From an uncultured Christensenellaceae bacterium (lineage in GTDB: Bacteria > Bacillota > Clostridia > Christensenellales > UBA3700), in NCBI GenBank assembly GCA_910588015.1, contig CAJUOK010000004.1, positions 1 to 64,000 on the forward strand: 64,000 nucleotides of DNA. The letters are read 5' to 3'. Below, in pieces: positions 43,099 to 51,422 of this stretch. The translations under genes and the position numbers were made by a program. The notes under the pieces were generated by a model, which saw only the letters and a program-made list of their open reading frames with translations, had not been told where the DNA came from and did no database searches. Numbering within the stretch: the first letter of the stretch is position 1; each line of letters begins with the position of its first letter.

Positions 43099-43467
43099 CT
43101 ATTTGCGTTTTCTTTTATAATCTTCTATAGCTTCTTTAATAGCCTCTTCGGCAAGTACGCTGCAGTGTATTTTTTGCGGCGGAAGTCCTTCGAGTTCTTC
43201 GACGACTCTTGCGTTGGTAAGTTGCAACGCTTCGTCAATCGTCATACCCTTGACCATCTCCGTTGCAGTTGAACTCGTAGCTATCGCCGCGGCGCAACCG
43301 AAAGTCCTGAACTTGGCGTCAACAATTCTGTCGTCCTTTATTTTAAGACTGATTTCCATTATATCTCCGCAAGCGGCGTTGCCGACTTTGCCCACTCCGT
43401 CCGCGTCTTCAATAAATCCGACGTTCTTGGGATTAGCGAAAGCTTCTTTTACTTTATCGTTATACAT
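43099..43467 (-). CDS. iscU: Iron-sulfur cluster scaffold IscU/NifU-like
   Basis: A 122-aa scaffold protein that assembles Fe-S clusters. The three cluster-binding Cys are at 33 (NAACGD), 58 (FGCAAA) and 102 (IHCSVL), and the conserved Asp35 follows the first Cys. Typical length of the NifU N-terminal-type scaffold. SD AAGGAG precedes the ATG. It is the last gene of rrf2-iscS-iscU, 14 nt after iscS, and receives sulfur from IscS. Confidence 0.96.
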   Translation of the reverse strand: MYNDKVKEAFANPKNVGFIEDADGVGKVGNAACGDIMEISLKIKDDRIVDAKFRTFGCAAAIATSSTATEMVKGMTIDEALQLTNARVVEELEGLPPQKIHCSVLAEEAIKEAIEDYKRKRK

Positions 43468-43481
43468 TGTTGATTACTCCT

Positions 43482-44657
43482 TTATTTATTATACAACGGC
43501 GACATCTGTCTCAAGGTTTTCACCGTCTGCACTAATTTTTCTACAGTGTATTTCGCTTCTTCAAGCGTATTGTTTTTTCCGAAAGAAAATCTTATCGAAC
43601 CGTGCGCGACCTCTATTGGCACTCCTATAGATAGCAAAACGTAAGACGGCTCCAACGAACCCGACGAACACGCCGAACCGCTCGACACCGCAATGCCCGC
43701 CATATCCAAATGCATAAGTATCGATTCTCCCTCGACATACTTAAATGAAAAATTGGCGTTGGACGGCAACCTTTTTGAAGAATCTTTTGGACCGTTGTAA
43801 TATATTTCTTGGATATTTGCTATAACTTCTTTGACGAAATAATCTCTTATTTCGCTGATATGAGCGTTGTTTTTGTTCATATCCTCAACGGCTATTTCTA
43901 TTGCCTTGCCCATTCCCACAATTGCCGGCGTGTTGATTGTTGACGCGCGAAGATTGCGTTCTTGCTCGCCGCCGTCCATAAATCTGCCGATTTTCAAGCC
44001 GTTGCGTTTGTAAAGCACGCCCACGCCTTTGGGTCCGTAAAACTTATGTCCGCTCATCGACAGCAAATCTATGTTATCTTTGACCACGTCGATAGGAACG
44101 TTACCTACCGCCTGCACGGCGTCGGTGTGAAAGACTATGCCCCTGTCTTTGGCAATAGCGCCTATCTCTCTGAAAGGCTGAATAGCTCCCATCTCGTTGT
44201 TGGCTGTCATTATAGATATAAGTATCGTATCTTCTCTTATCGCGTTCTTCAAGTCGTCGAGAGATATTATTCCCTCGTTGTCGACGGGTAAATATGTGAT
44301 TTCATATCCTTGCTTTTGCAAAGTCTCGCACGTTTTCATTACGGCGGGATGCTCTATACAAGACGTGATGATATGTTTTCCTTTGTCGGCTTTTGATTGA
44401 GCGATGCCCTTAATAGCCCAATTATCGCTCTCTGTGCCGCCCGAAGTAAAATAAATTTCACTCGGCTTTGCTCCGATAGCCTTTGCTATCTTGGCTCTGG
44501 CTATATCGACGGCTTTGAGCGCTTCTCTGCCCATAAAATGCTGCGAAGAAGCGTTGCCGTAGATTTGACCTAAATACGGCAACATCTCTTCAATAACTCT
44601 GGAATCGGTATAAGTTGTAGCCGAATTATCTAAATATATACATCTTTGTTGTGACAT
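43482..44657 (-). CDS. iscS: Cysteine desulfurase IscS/NifS
   Basis: A 391-aa PLP enzyme that takes sulfur from cysteine for Fe-S cluster and tRNA thiolation. N-terminal YLDNSATT, FTSGGTESDNWAIKG, HTDAVQAVGN, and the PLP lysine in SGHKFYGPKGVG are standard; the mobile active-site Cys is in SSGSACSSGSLEPS. SD CGAGGT precedes the ATG. It follows the Rrf2 regulator by one base and is in the same operon. It is a different subfamily from the enzyme at 7203. Confidence 0.97.
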   Translation of the reverse strand: MSQQRCIYLDNSATTYTDSRVIEEMLPYLGQIYGNASSQHFMGREALKAVDIARAKIAKAIGAKPSEIYFTSGGTESDNWAIKGIAQSKADKGKHIITSCIEHPAVMKTCETLQKQGYEITYLPVDNEGIISLDDLKNAIREDTILISIMTANNEMGAIQPFREIGAIAKDRGIVFHTDAVQAVGNVPIDVVKDNIDLLSMSGHKFYGPKGVGVLYKRNGLKIGRFMDGGEQERNLRASTINTPAIVGMGKAIEIAVEDMNKNNAHISEIRDYFVKEVIANIQEIYYNGPKDSSKRLPSNANFSFKYVEGESILMHLDMAGIAVSSGSACSSGSLEPSYVLLSIGVPIEVAHGSIRFSFGKNNTLEEAKYTVEKLVQTVKTLRQMSPLYNK

Positions 44658-44658
44658 T

Positions 44659-45099
44659 TTACACCTCGTTTTTTATGAGACTTGACAGCGACATAGAATC
44701 CAAACAATCGTTGATAGCCTCGTATAGCTTATTCCAAACGTTGTAGGTCTTGCAATTGCATTTTCCTTCTCCGTCGCACGGATTTGTCGAGCAACCGCAT
44801 TTGCTGTCGCACTCGCCCGATAGACAGTCGATTATGACAAGACCGTCTTCAAGAGCTCTTATTATCTCGCCTACGGATATTTTATCGGGTTCTTTTGACA
44901 AAAAGTAGCCGCCGTTAGCTCCGCGATTGGCAGAAATAAGTCCCGCTTTGCGCAACGTAGATATCAGCTGTTCGAGATATTTATCGCTTACGCCAATGCT
45001 TGACGACATAGTAGACAGGCTTATCACGCCTTCTCCGTAGCGGTCTGCCATATAGCACATTGCCTTAAGTCCGTATCTAGCTTTGGAAGACAGTTTCAT
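44659..45099 (-). CDS. iscR: Rrf2-family regulator (IscR-like)
   Basis: A 146-aa winged-helix regulator that probably senses Fe-S status or cysteine and controls its own operon. The HTH is VSDKYLEQLISTLRKAGLI, with the wing GANGGYFL. The C-terminal part has seven Cys (92, 97, 101, 103, 108, 114, 116), more than the three of E. coli IscR; Cys92 aligns with an IscR cluster ligand. SD TGAGGT precedes the ATG. The promoter ahead of it carries a palindrome that fits autoregulation. CymR-type cysteine control is the alternative. Confidence 0.9.
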   Translation of the reverse strand: MKLSSKARYGLKAMCYMADRYGEGVISLSTMSSSIGVSDKYLEQLISTLRKAGLISANRGANGGYFLSKEPDKISVGEIIRALEDGLVIIDCLSGECDSKCGCSTNPCDGEGKCNCKTYNVWNKLYEAINDCLDSMSLSSLIKNEV

Positions 45100-45112
45100 T
45101 TCGACCTCATTT

Positions 45113-45161
45113 CCTAGTAAATTACTAGGTTTAGTTTACTCTATTGTTGTTTGCTTGTCAA
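45113..45161 (-). promoter_or_regulatory. Promoter and likely operator of the isc operon
   Basis: TTGACA (45156-45161), 17 bp, TAAACT (45133-45138) on the minus strand, then the perfect 17-bp palindrome CCTAGTAAATTACTAGG at 45113-45129, which covers the expected transcription start. A site there would block transcription; autoregulation by the Rrf2 protein is the simplest reading. Confidence 0.75.
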
Positions 45162-45242
45162 GAATTTTTATACATATTAAATAAAAATACGCCTGTAATC
45201 AAAGCGCATTTTATTATTTTAGTCACAGTTTCAAAAAGGTAA

Positions 45243-45668
45243 TTATTCGTTAAATCCGTACTGCGCTATAAAATCCGTCAAATAAGAATGACATTTGTAT
45301 TTATTGCCATCTATTATTACGTTGCTTCCTATGACGCTGAATGATATTTCGCTTCCGTCTTTTAATTTAAATACAACGCCGCTTGAACCTCCGTCATACT
45401 CCGAATTACTTCTTTCAAACCTCGATTTGCAAAATTCAGTAACAATATAATTTATTTGCTCGTCGGTCAAGTCGTATTCTTCCCTTTGCGGTTCTGCCGA
45501 AGAAGTTATATTATGATATAAATACGCAGATTGAACGTCTTGAATGTCAATATCCAAAAGTTTATCGCCTGCTTTCCATCTCATATTATGACTAATAAGT
45601 ACACAAGACAATACGACTACTGCAATAGTCATAATAGAAAATAATATCCAACCTAATTTCTTTTTCAT
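45243..45668 (-). CDS. Small membrane-anchored extracytoplasmic protein, unknown
   Basis: A 141-aa protein with an N-terminal membrane anchor or signal (KKKLGWILFSIMTIAVVVLS, residues about 2-24) and a soluble outer part of about 115 residues with a beta-rich end (VVFKLKDGSEISFSVIGSNV). No lipobox of standard form. I do not recognise a family. The start used is ATG 45668, five bases after GGGGGA; the frame extends 15 codons further without SD. It is a single gene. Confidence 0.7.
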   Translation of the reverse strand: MKKKLGWILFSIMTIAVVVLSCVLISHNMRWKAGDKLLDIDIQDVQSAYLYHNITSSAEPQREEYDLTDEQINYIVTEFCKSRFERSNSEYDGGSSGVVFKLKDGSEISFSVIGSNVIIDGNKYKCHSYLTDFIAQYGFNE

Positions 45669-45730
45669 AAAATCCCCCGACTTTATCTTTTTTATATTGT
45701 ATATCATATACATTATAAAATCAATACTTT

Positions 45731-45761
45731 AGGTTAAGAAAAATATAGGTTAAGAAAATAT
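45731..45761. repeat. Tandem direct repeat
   Basis: Two adjacent copies of AGGTTAAGAAAAATAT (45731-45746) and AGGTTAAGAAAATAT (45747-45761) differ by one A, next to the glyA terminator. Confidence 0.6.
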
Positions 45762-45794
45762 ATCGCATAAGCTTTGCAACTTATGCGATATATT
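45757..45794 (-). terminator. Terminator after glyA
   Basis: AATATATCGCATAAG and CTTATGCGATATATT form a perfect 15-bp stem with an 8-nt loop, followed on the minus strand by TTC. A smaller stem (AAGCC-gttg-GGCTT) lies nearer the glyA stop. Confidence 0.75.
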
Positions 45795-45839
45795 GTTTTC
45801 AAAGCCGTTGGGCTTGACTTTTTTATTTTATGAAGATTG

Positions 45840-47096
45840 TTATCTAATAATATCGTTGGCGTAGATTGGATATTTCTTGCAAAGAGCCGCAACTTTCTCT
45901 GAGCAACGCTCAATCGCTTCTTCTTTGTTGTCAACCAAATCTGCTATACATTCTGCTATGATAAGCATATCTTCTTCTTTCATACCTCTAGAGGTAACCG
46001 CAGGAGTGCCTATACGAACGCCCGACGTTACGAAAGGTTTTTGAGTATCAAAAGGTATTGCGTTCTTATTTGCAGTGATATGAGCCTTATCAAGCAAAGC
46101 TTCGAGCTCTTTGCCCGTCATACCCTTTGCGGTAAGGTCGATAAGCATAAGGTGATTGTCCGTGCCGCCCGATACGAGGTCTATACCTTTGTCAAGCAAC
46201 GCCTTGGCAAGAACTTGAGCATTCTTGACTATCTGTCTCTGATATTGCTTGAACTCTTCGCTCATAGCTTCCTTGAGAGCAACTGCCTTTGCCGCGATAA
46301 TATGCATAAGCGGTCCGCCCTGCGTGCCGGGGAAAATAGCCTTGTTTATCTTGACAGCGATTTCTTCGTTGTTGGTGAGGATAAGTCCGCCTCTCGGTCC
46401 TCTCAAAGTCTTGTGCGTCGTCGTAGTAACAACGTCGGCGTAAGGTACGGGACTTGCGTGACAGCCTGCCGCAACAAGACCGGCGATATGAGCCATATCC
46501 ACCATAAGATAAGCGCCCACGCTGTCTGCTATCTCTCTGAATTTCTTAAAATCCAATGCTCTTGGATAAGCGCTAGCGCCTGCAAGAATGAGTTTTGGCT
46601 TACATTCTTTTGCAAGCTTGGCAATCTTATCGTAATCTATAGTGCTTGTCGATTGCTCTACTTCATAAGGAACGATATTAAAATATTTTCCCGAAATATT
46701 GACGGGGCTTCCGTGAGAAAGGTGTCCGCCGTGAGCAAGGCTCATACTCAATACAGTATCGCCCGTCTGCAACAGTGCAAAGAAAGTCGCAAGATTTGCA
46801 TTAGCTCCGCTGTGCGGCTGTACGTTGGCGAATTTTGCGCCGAAAAGCTCGCAAGCTCTTGCAATGGCAAGATTTTCTACTATATCCACGTATTCGCAAC
46901 CGCCATAGTATCTCTTTGCGGAATAACCTTCCGCATACTTATTCGTCAAATGCGAACCTGCCGCAGCCATAACTGCCGGCGTAACGATATTTTCGCTTGC
47001 AATAAGCTCTATGTTGCCCTGCTGACGGGCAAGTTCCAATTCCAAAGCGTCGCAAACTTCCGGGTCGGTATCTCTGATAACTTTAAAATCTATCAT
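45840..47096 (-). CDS. glyA: Serine hydroxymethyltransferase
   Basis: Interconverts serine and glycine with tetrahydrofolate. The 418-aa PLP enzyme has the motifs IASENIVTPAV, NVQPHSGANAN, SLAHGGHLSHG, VDMAHIAGLVAAG and the PLP lysine in TTTHKTLRGPRGG. SD TAGGAG precedes the ATG. It is a single-gene unit; a possible promoter (TTGATT, 18 bp, TAGAAT) lies just upstream, and no glycine or folate riboswitch is visible in the short leader. Confidence 0.97.
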   Translation of the reverse strand: MIDFKVIRDTDPEVCDALELELARQQGNIELIASENIVTPAVMAAAGSHLTNKYAEGYSAKRYYGGCEYVDIVENLAIARACELFGAKFANVQPHSGANANLATFFALLQTGDTVLSMSLAHGGHLSHGSPVNISGKYFNIVPYEVEQSTSTIDYDKIAKLAKECKPKLILAGASAYPRALDFKKFREIADSVGAYLMVDMAHIAGLVAAGCHASPVPYADVVTTTTHKTLRGPRGGLILTNNEEIAVKINKAIFPGTQGGPLMHIIAAKAVALKEAMSEEFKQYQRQIVKNAQVLAKALLDKGIDLVSGGTDNHLMLIDLTAKGMTGKELEALLDKAHITANKNAIPFDTQKPFVTSGVRIGTPAVTSRGMKEEDMLIIAECIADLVDNKEEAIERCSEKVAALCKKYPIYANDIIR

Positions 47097-47190
47097 AAGT
47101 ATCTCCTAATTTAAATATTTACTGTTTTATTCTAACATATCGTCAATCCGATAATCAACAAAATCAATCATCATTTTTATGAATGATACG

Positions 47191-48828
47191 TTATTTAAAT
47201 TCCATAGTTCGCACTGCGTGCTCAAATACAGGCGCCCAAAACCAGCGGTCCTTGCCCAAACAATTCCAAGAACCGACGACTTGCTTGCCGTCATAGGAAA
47301 AGAAAAACATCGCATTATATATACTCTGGTCCATACCCGCAGTTATAAAGTCAAAGAAAAATACTTTTCTAGGATTGTCAATTAGTTTTGCTTCCCCAAA
47401 CTTTGCAGTCTGATATACGTTCTTGAGGGTGGTCAGCATATATCTGCCGAAATCAAACACGTCTTTTTCTTGGAGAACTCCATTGATATTGAAATTGAGA
47501 TTTACCGTCGTATCGGGTGTGTTGTAAATGTATTTGGGCGCATTGACGGGATATTTGATTTTGCGAATTTCGTCCGACATAACTATGAAATTACTAGGCA
47601 TAATAGCTGTTATAGCGCCTTCTGCAATGCTTGCTCTGACAAATTCTACTTGCGGCAAACGTGCGCCTTCGGGCATATCTGCGCGAATATTCTCATAGTT
47701 CAGACCAAATTCGCCGTCTATAAGCGCGCTTCCGTTGACGGCAAAAGTAGTGCCGCAAGCCGAACAGTACGCAGTCTTAGCGTTTTCATCTAGTTTTACA
47801 GGCGAGCCGCACTGACTGCATTTTAGCGCCTCTACGTTTTTGCCTTGCGTTATAACGATATTGCCGTCGTCTTGAGCTTTCTTTTTCTTTCCGCATACAG
47901 AGCATACTCCTCCAAAATCCATAGCTCCTCCGCAATAGCTGCATATATTGCTCTTAAGTCTTCCTTCGTCGCTGACGCTTACGTTGAGTTTTGCATCTGA
48001 CAATATTTTAACAGTGTCCTTCGTATTACCCTTTTTCGCCGAAACGCTTGCGCCGTAATGAAAACGCTTTTTGCCGTCAACGTAGATATCTCCCGCAGAC
48101 AAACCAGTCTTTTGAGCAATTACAGATAGTATATCTGCGATATTACCGCATAATGTATTAAGTTCTTTATCCTTGCCGCGGACATAGGCTATGTACAGTT
48201 TTTCAGAATCTGTCTCGCGTCCGTTTTCGTGAGTGAGGTAGATTTCAAGAATGTAAGCCGCCTTCCAATCTGGCAATTCCGAACTTTTATCTGCTTTGTT
48301 AAGTTGTACATTAAACGAAAAATATTTCTCTCCCATTAGCGTCGACGCAGCCCATCTGTCTAGACACACCGACAAAATTGCTCTGTCAACCTCGTCTATC
48401 AATGAAGAATTCTTTTTATATGCCTTATCTAGCTCTTTGTGCGCGTCGGAATCGGTATATTGTTCGCAGACGGCATAACTGAAAAATTCTTTTTCTATAT
48501 CCTTAAATCGAGAATTCTTTAATCCGTAAATATATGCACCGATGAGAGACGCCGAGTAATTAAGGTTTTTTATTGCGGAATCGAGATATTCAATATCATC
48601 CCAATCAAGACCTTGCTCTTCGTTGATACGCTTGTTAATGTAATACGAACAAGCATCGTCGTCTCCGTTTTCAACAAGATTACGCAGCGTTTCTATGCTC
48701 GCGCTTTCGTAAAACTCTTCTTTACGCTCCTGCGCGTCGGCAAGTTTTTCCAGTTGTTCAAACATACCCGCAGCAACGTCTTTGCGTTCATTTTTGATAA
48801 CATCCTCAATTTGCTGTTTGTTAAACAT
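47191..48828 (-). CDS. Zinc-ribbon protein with PsbP/DcrB-like C-terminal domain, unknown function
   Basis: A 545-aa soluble protein. Residues 1-290 are helical then mixed, with no family I recognise. Two zinc ribbons follow: CSYCGG...CSVCGK (about residue 297-315) and CSQCGS...CSACGT (about 338-362). The C-terminal 145 residues (MPSNFIVMSDEIRKIKYP to the end) resemble a PsbP/DcrB-like fold seen at the ends of many unnamed Firmicutes proteins (YNAMFFFSYDGKQVVGSWNCLG). SD CGGAGT and a consensus promoter are present. A single gene with no operon partners. Function unknown. Confidence 0.75.
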   Translation of the reverse strand: MFNKQQIEDVIKNERKDVAAGMFEQLEKLADAQERKEEFYESASIETLRNLVENGDDDACSYYINKRINEEQGLDWDDIEYLDSAIKNLNYSASLIGAYIYGLKNSRFKDIEKEFFSYAVCEQYTDSDAHKELDKAYKKNSSLIDEVDRAILSVCLDRWAASTLMGEKYFSFNVQLNKADKSSELPDWKAAYILEIYLTHENGRETDSEKLYIAYVRGKDKELNTLCGNIADILSVIAQKTGLSAGDIYVDGKKRFHYGASVSAKKGNTKDTVKILSDAKLNVSVSDEGRLKSNICSYCGGAMDFGGVCSVCGKKKKAQDDGNIVITQGKNVEALKCSQCGSPVKLDENAKTAYCSACGTTFAVNGSALIDGEFGLNYENIRADMPEGARLPQVEFVRASIAEGAITAIMPSNFIVMSDEIRKIKYPVNAPKYIYNTPDTTVNLNFNINGVLQEKDVFDFGRYMLTTLKNVYQTAKFGEAKLIDNPRKVFFFDFITAGMDQSIYNAMFFFSYDGKQVVGSWNCLGKDRWFWAPVFEHAVRTMEFK

Positions 48829-48861
48829 AATAAACTCCGTTGGTATTTATTTGATAATTGA

Positions 48862-48890
48862 ATTATAGAACTTTGAATAGCCTTTGTCAA
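48862..48890 (-). promoter_or_regulatory. Perfect consensus promoter of the zinc-ribbon protein gene
   Basis: TTGACA (48885-48890), 17 bp, TATAAT (48862-48867) on the minus strand, with the SD and ATG about 30 bp downstream. Confidence 0.85.
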
Positions 48891-48897
48891 TGCTGAA

Positions 48898-49572
48898 TTA
48901 ATATACTTTTTGAATGATTTTTTGAATAACAAAACCCGCCAACTTGATTCCACACAGCGGCGGTATATAACTTACGCTCCCCACTCCGTCCGAAGTATGC
49001 ATAACGGGCGATTTGGTATAGCATACGTCGTGACTTTTCACCCCTCGGTCTTTGAGCGCTTTGCGGAGCTTCTTTGCCAAAGGGTCATAGCTAGTCTTGT
49101 ATATATCGCATATCTCGAAGTCGCAAAGTTCCACTCTGTTGCCTGCGCCCATTGCGCTGATTATATCATTTCCATTTTGCTTGGCAAAACATATCAAATC
49201 GACCTTGTCTTCAAACGAGTCTATGGCGTCGATAATATAGTCCCAATCCATATTCAACACTTTGGAGTTGCCTGCGGAAAAACGCTCGTAGAAAGCGATA
49301 ACGTTGCAATTAGCATTTATATCAAGTATTCTCTTTTTGAAAGCTTCCACTTTAGGCATTCCCAAAGTGGAATCAAAAGCTATAATCTGACGGTTTTTGT
49401 TGGATATATCCACCAAATCTCCGTCAATAATCCCCAGTGTGCCAACGCCTGCGCGAGCAAGCGTCTCAACAGCATATCCGCCCACGCCGCCTACGCCGAC
49501 AACGAGAACACGGCTTGCAAAAAGCCTTTGCAAACCGTCTTCGCCGATAAGTTTTTGCGTGCGTGAAAACAT
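48898..49572 (-). CDS. tcdA: tRNA threonylcarbamoyladenosine dehydratase TcdA
   Basis: A 224-aa ThiF/E1-like protein that uses ATP to cyclise t6A37 to ct6A37 in ANN-decoding tRNAs. The nucleotide site is VVGVGGVGGYAVETLARAG, with D50-type IIDGDLVDISNKNRQ and the later DAIDSFEDKVDL. SD AAGGAA precedes the ATG at 49572, one base after the aspS stop; the longer frame to 49629 is within aspS. It ends the hisS-aspS-tcdA run, an arrangement common in Firmicutes. Confidence 0.93.
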   Translation of the reverse strand: MFSRTQKLIGEDGLQRLFASRVLVVGVGGVGGYAVETLARAGVGTLGIIDGDLVDISNKNRQIIAFDSTLGMPKVEAFKKRILDINANCNVIAFYERFSAGNSKVLNMDWDYIIDAIDSFEDKVDLICFAKQNGNDIISAMGAGNRVELCDFEICDIYKTSYDPLAKKLRKALKDRGVKSHDVCYTKSPVMHTSDGVGSVSYIPPLCGIKLAGFVIQKIIQKVY

Positions 49573-49573
49573 C

Positions 49574-51367
49574 TCAATCTTCCTTCTTGTCAAAGTTGAT
49601 TGCAAGTTCTGCAAGTTGTTTGTTGTCAACAGGCGCAGGCGCTCCCGTCATAAGGCAAGACGCGTTCTGCACCTTTGGAAAGGCTATAACGTCCTTGATA
49701 TTGTCCGTGCCCGTAACTAACATTGTAAGTCTGTCCAGACCGAAAGCAAGTCCGCCGTGCGGAGGAGCTCCGTATTTAAACGCCTCGACGAAAAATCCGA
49801 ATCTCTCTTCAATATCCTCTTGAGAAAATCCAAGCAACGAAAAAATCTTTTCTTGCATATGCCAATCGTGAATACGGATACTTCCGCCTCCCGCTTCCTG
49901 ACCGTTGATGACCATATCGTAGGCGTTACTGCGTACTTTGGCGGGGTCGGTATCCAAAAGCGGTATATCCTCGACCAATGCGCTAGTGAAGGGATGGTGT
50001 ACGGCAAAATATCGCTTTTCTTCCTCGTCATACTCCAACAGCGGAAAATCAACTACCCAAAGGAAATCGAATTTGCTCTTGTCATAAAGCTCGTATTTGT
50101 CTGCTATATAACATCTCAACGCGCCTAAACTGTCGAACACAACTTTATCTTTGTCTGCGACAAAGAATATAATGTCGCCCTTTTGCGCGTCGACTCTATC
50201 AAAAATAGCCTTTTGCTGTTCTTCCGTAAGGAATTTAAGTATCGACGAAGTTACGCTTCCGTCTTCTCTAAACATTGCATAGGCAAGACCTTTTGCGCCG
50301 TAACTTTTTACAAACTCGCCGCAAGCGTCGACTTCTTTGCGCGTTATCTTATTGCAAAGTCCCTTTGCGTTGATAGCTCTTACGCTTCCTCCGTTTGCCA
50401 CAGCATTTGCAAACACGGAAAAACCGCAGTCTTTGACTATATCCGACAAATTTTTGAGTTGCAAGTCAAAACGCGTGTCGGGCTTGTCGCTACCCCATTT
50501 TTCCATAGCTTCGCTGTATGGAATACGTCTGAATGTCTCCGTTATATCCATATCAAGACACTCTTTGAAAACCTTTTTGATAAGTCCCTCGGCTATCTCC
50601 ATTACTTGCTCGTTGTCTTCGACGTAGCTCATCTCCATATCTATCTGCGAGAATTCCGGTTGACGGTTGGCTCTCAAGTCTTCGTCTCTGAAACATCTTG
50701 CTATTTGATAGTATCTGTCCATACCGGCAATCATCAAAAGCTGTTTGAATAGCTGCGGAGACTGCGGCAAAGCGTAAAATTCGCCATTATGTATTCTCGA
50801 CGGCACGAGATAATCTCTTGCGCCCTCGGGCGTAGACTTACCCAAGAACGGAGTCTCTATCTCCAAGAAGCCGTTGTCAGACAAATAGTTGCGGACTACT
50901 CGCGTAATTTTGTCTCTCATTACCAATTTAGACTGCAAATAATTGCGGCGCAAATCAAGATATCTGTATTTTAATCTCAACTGTTCGCCGACTTTCATAT
51001 CTTCGGTGATTACAAAAGGCGCTACCTCTGCTTCTGACAGTATTCTTAAATCGCTTGCGAGAATTTCCACTTCGCCCGTAGGCATATTCTTATTGATATT
51101 ACTGCCTCTGCTCCTTACTTTGCCTGTCACGGCAACGACGTATTCGTTGCGAATAGCAGTAGCTTTATCAAATACAGCTTTGTCGACTTGGTCGTCAAAA
51201 GCAACTTGAACCACGCCGCTTATATCTCTTAAATCGATAAAAAGCAAGTTGCCTAGATTGCGATATTTTGCCACAAATCCCATTACGGTGACTTGTTTGT
51301 CAACGTCGCTTCCGCGGAGTTGTCCGCATTTATGCGTTCTCTCTAAACCGTTAAGAAAATCTACCAT
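49574..51367 (-). CDS. aspS: Aspartyl-tRNA synthetase
   Basis: Charges tRNA-Asp (or both Asp and Asn tRNAs; that cannot be told here). The 597-aa bacterial-type enzyme has the N-terminal OB fold, the class II motifs (FRDEDLRANRQPEFSQIDMEMS is motif 2 area; GLDRLTMLVTG is motif 3) and the bacterial GAD insertion domain. SD GAGGAT precedes the ATG. It follows hisS by 55 nt; no T-box leader is visible. Confidence 0.97.
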   Translation of the reverse strand: MVDFLNGLERTHKCGQLRGSDVDKQVTVMGFVAKYRNLGNLLFIDLRDISGVVQVAFDDQVDKAVFDKATAIRNEYVVAVTGKVRSRGSNINKNMPTGEVEILASDLRILSEAEVAPFVITEDMKVGEQLRLKYRYLDLRRNYLQSKLVMRDKITRVVRNYLSDNGFLEIETPFLGKSTPEGARDYLVPSRIHNGEFYALPQSPQLFKQLLMIAGMDRYYQIARCFRDEDLRANRQPEFSQIDMEMSYVEDNEQVMEIAEGLIKKVFKECLDMDITETFRRIPYSEAMEKWGSDKPDTRFDLQLKNLSDIVKDCGFSVFANAVANGGSVRAINAKGLCNKITRKEVDACGEFVKSYGAKGLAYAMFREDGSVTSSILKFLTEEQQKAIFDRVDAQKGDIIFFVADKDKVVFDSLGALRCYIADKYELYDKSKFDFLWVVDFPLLEYDEEEKRYFAVHHPFTSALVEDIPLLDTDPAKVRSNAYDMVINGQEAGGGSIRIHDWHMQEKIFSLLGFSQEDIEERFGFFVEAFKYGAPPHGGLAFGLDRLTMLVTGTDNIKDVIAFPKVQNASCLMTGAPAPVDNKQLAELAINFDKKED

Positions 51368-51422
51368 ATTGTTATCCTCTTTATTTTAATTATTATAATT
51401 ATTAATTTATCGATATTATATT

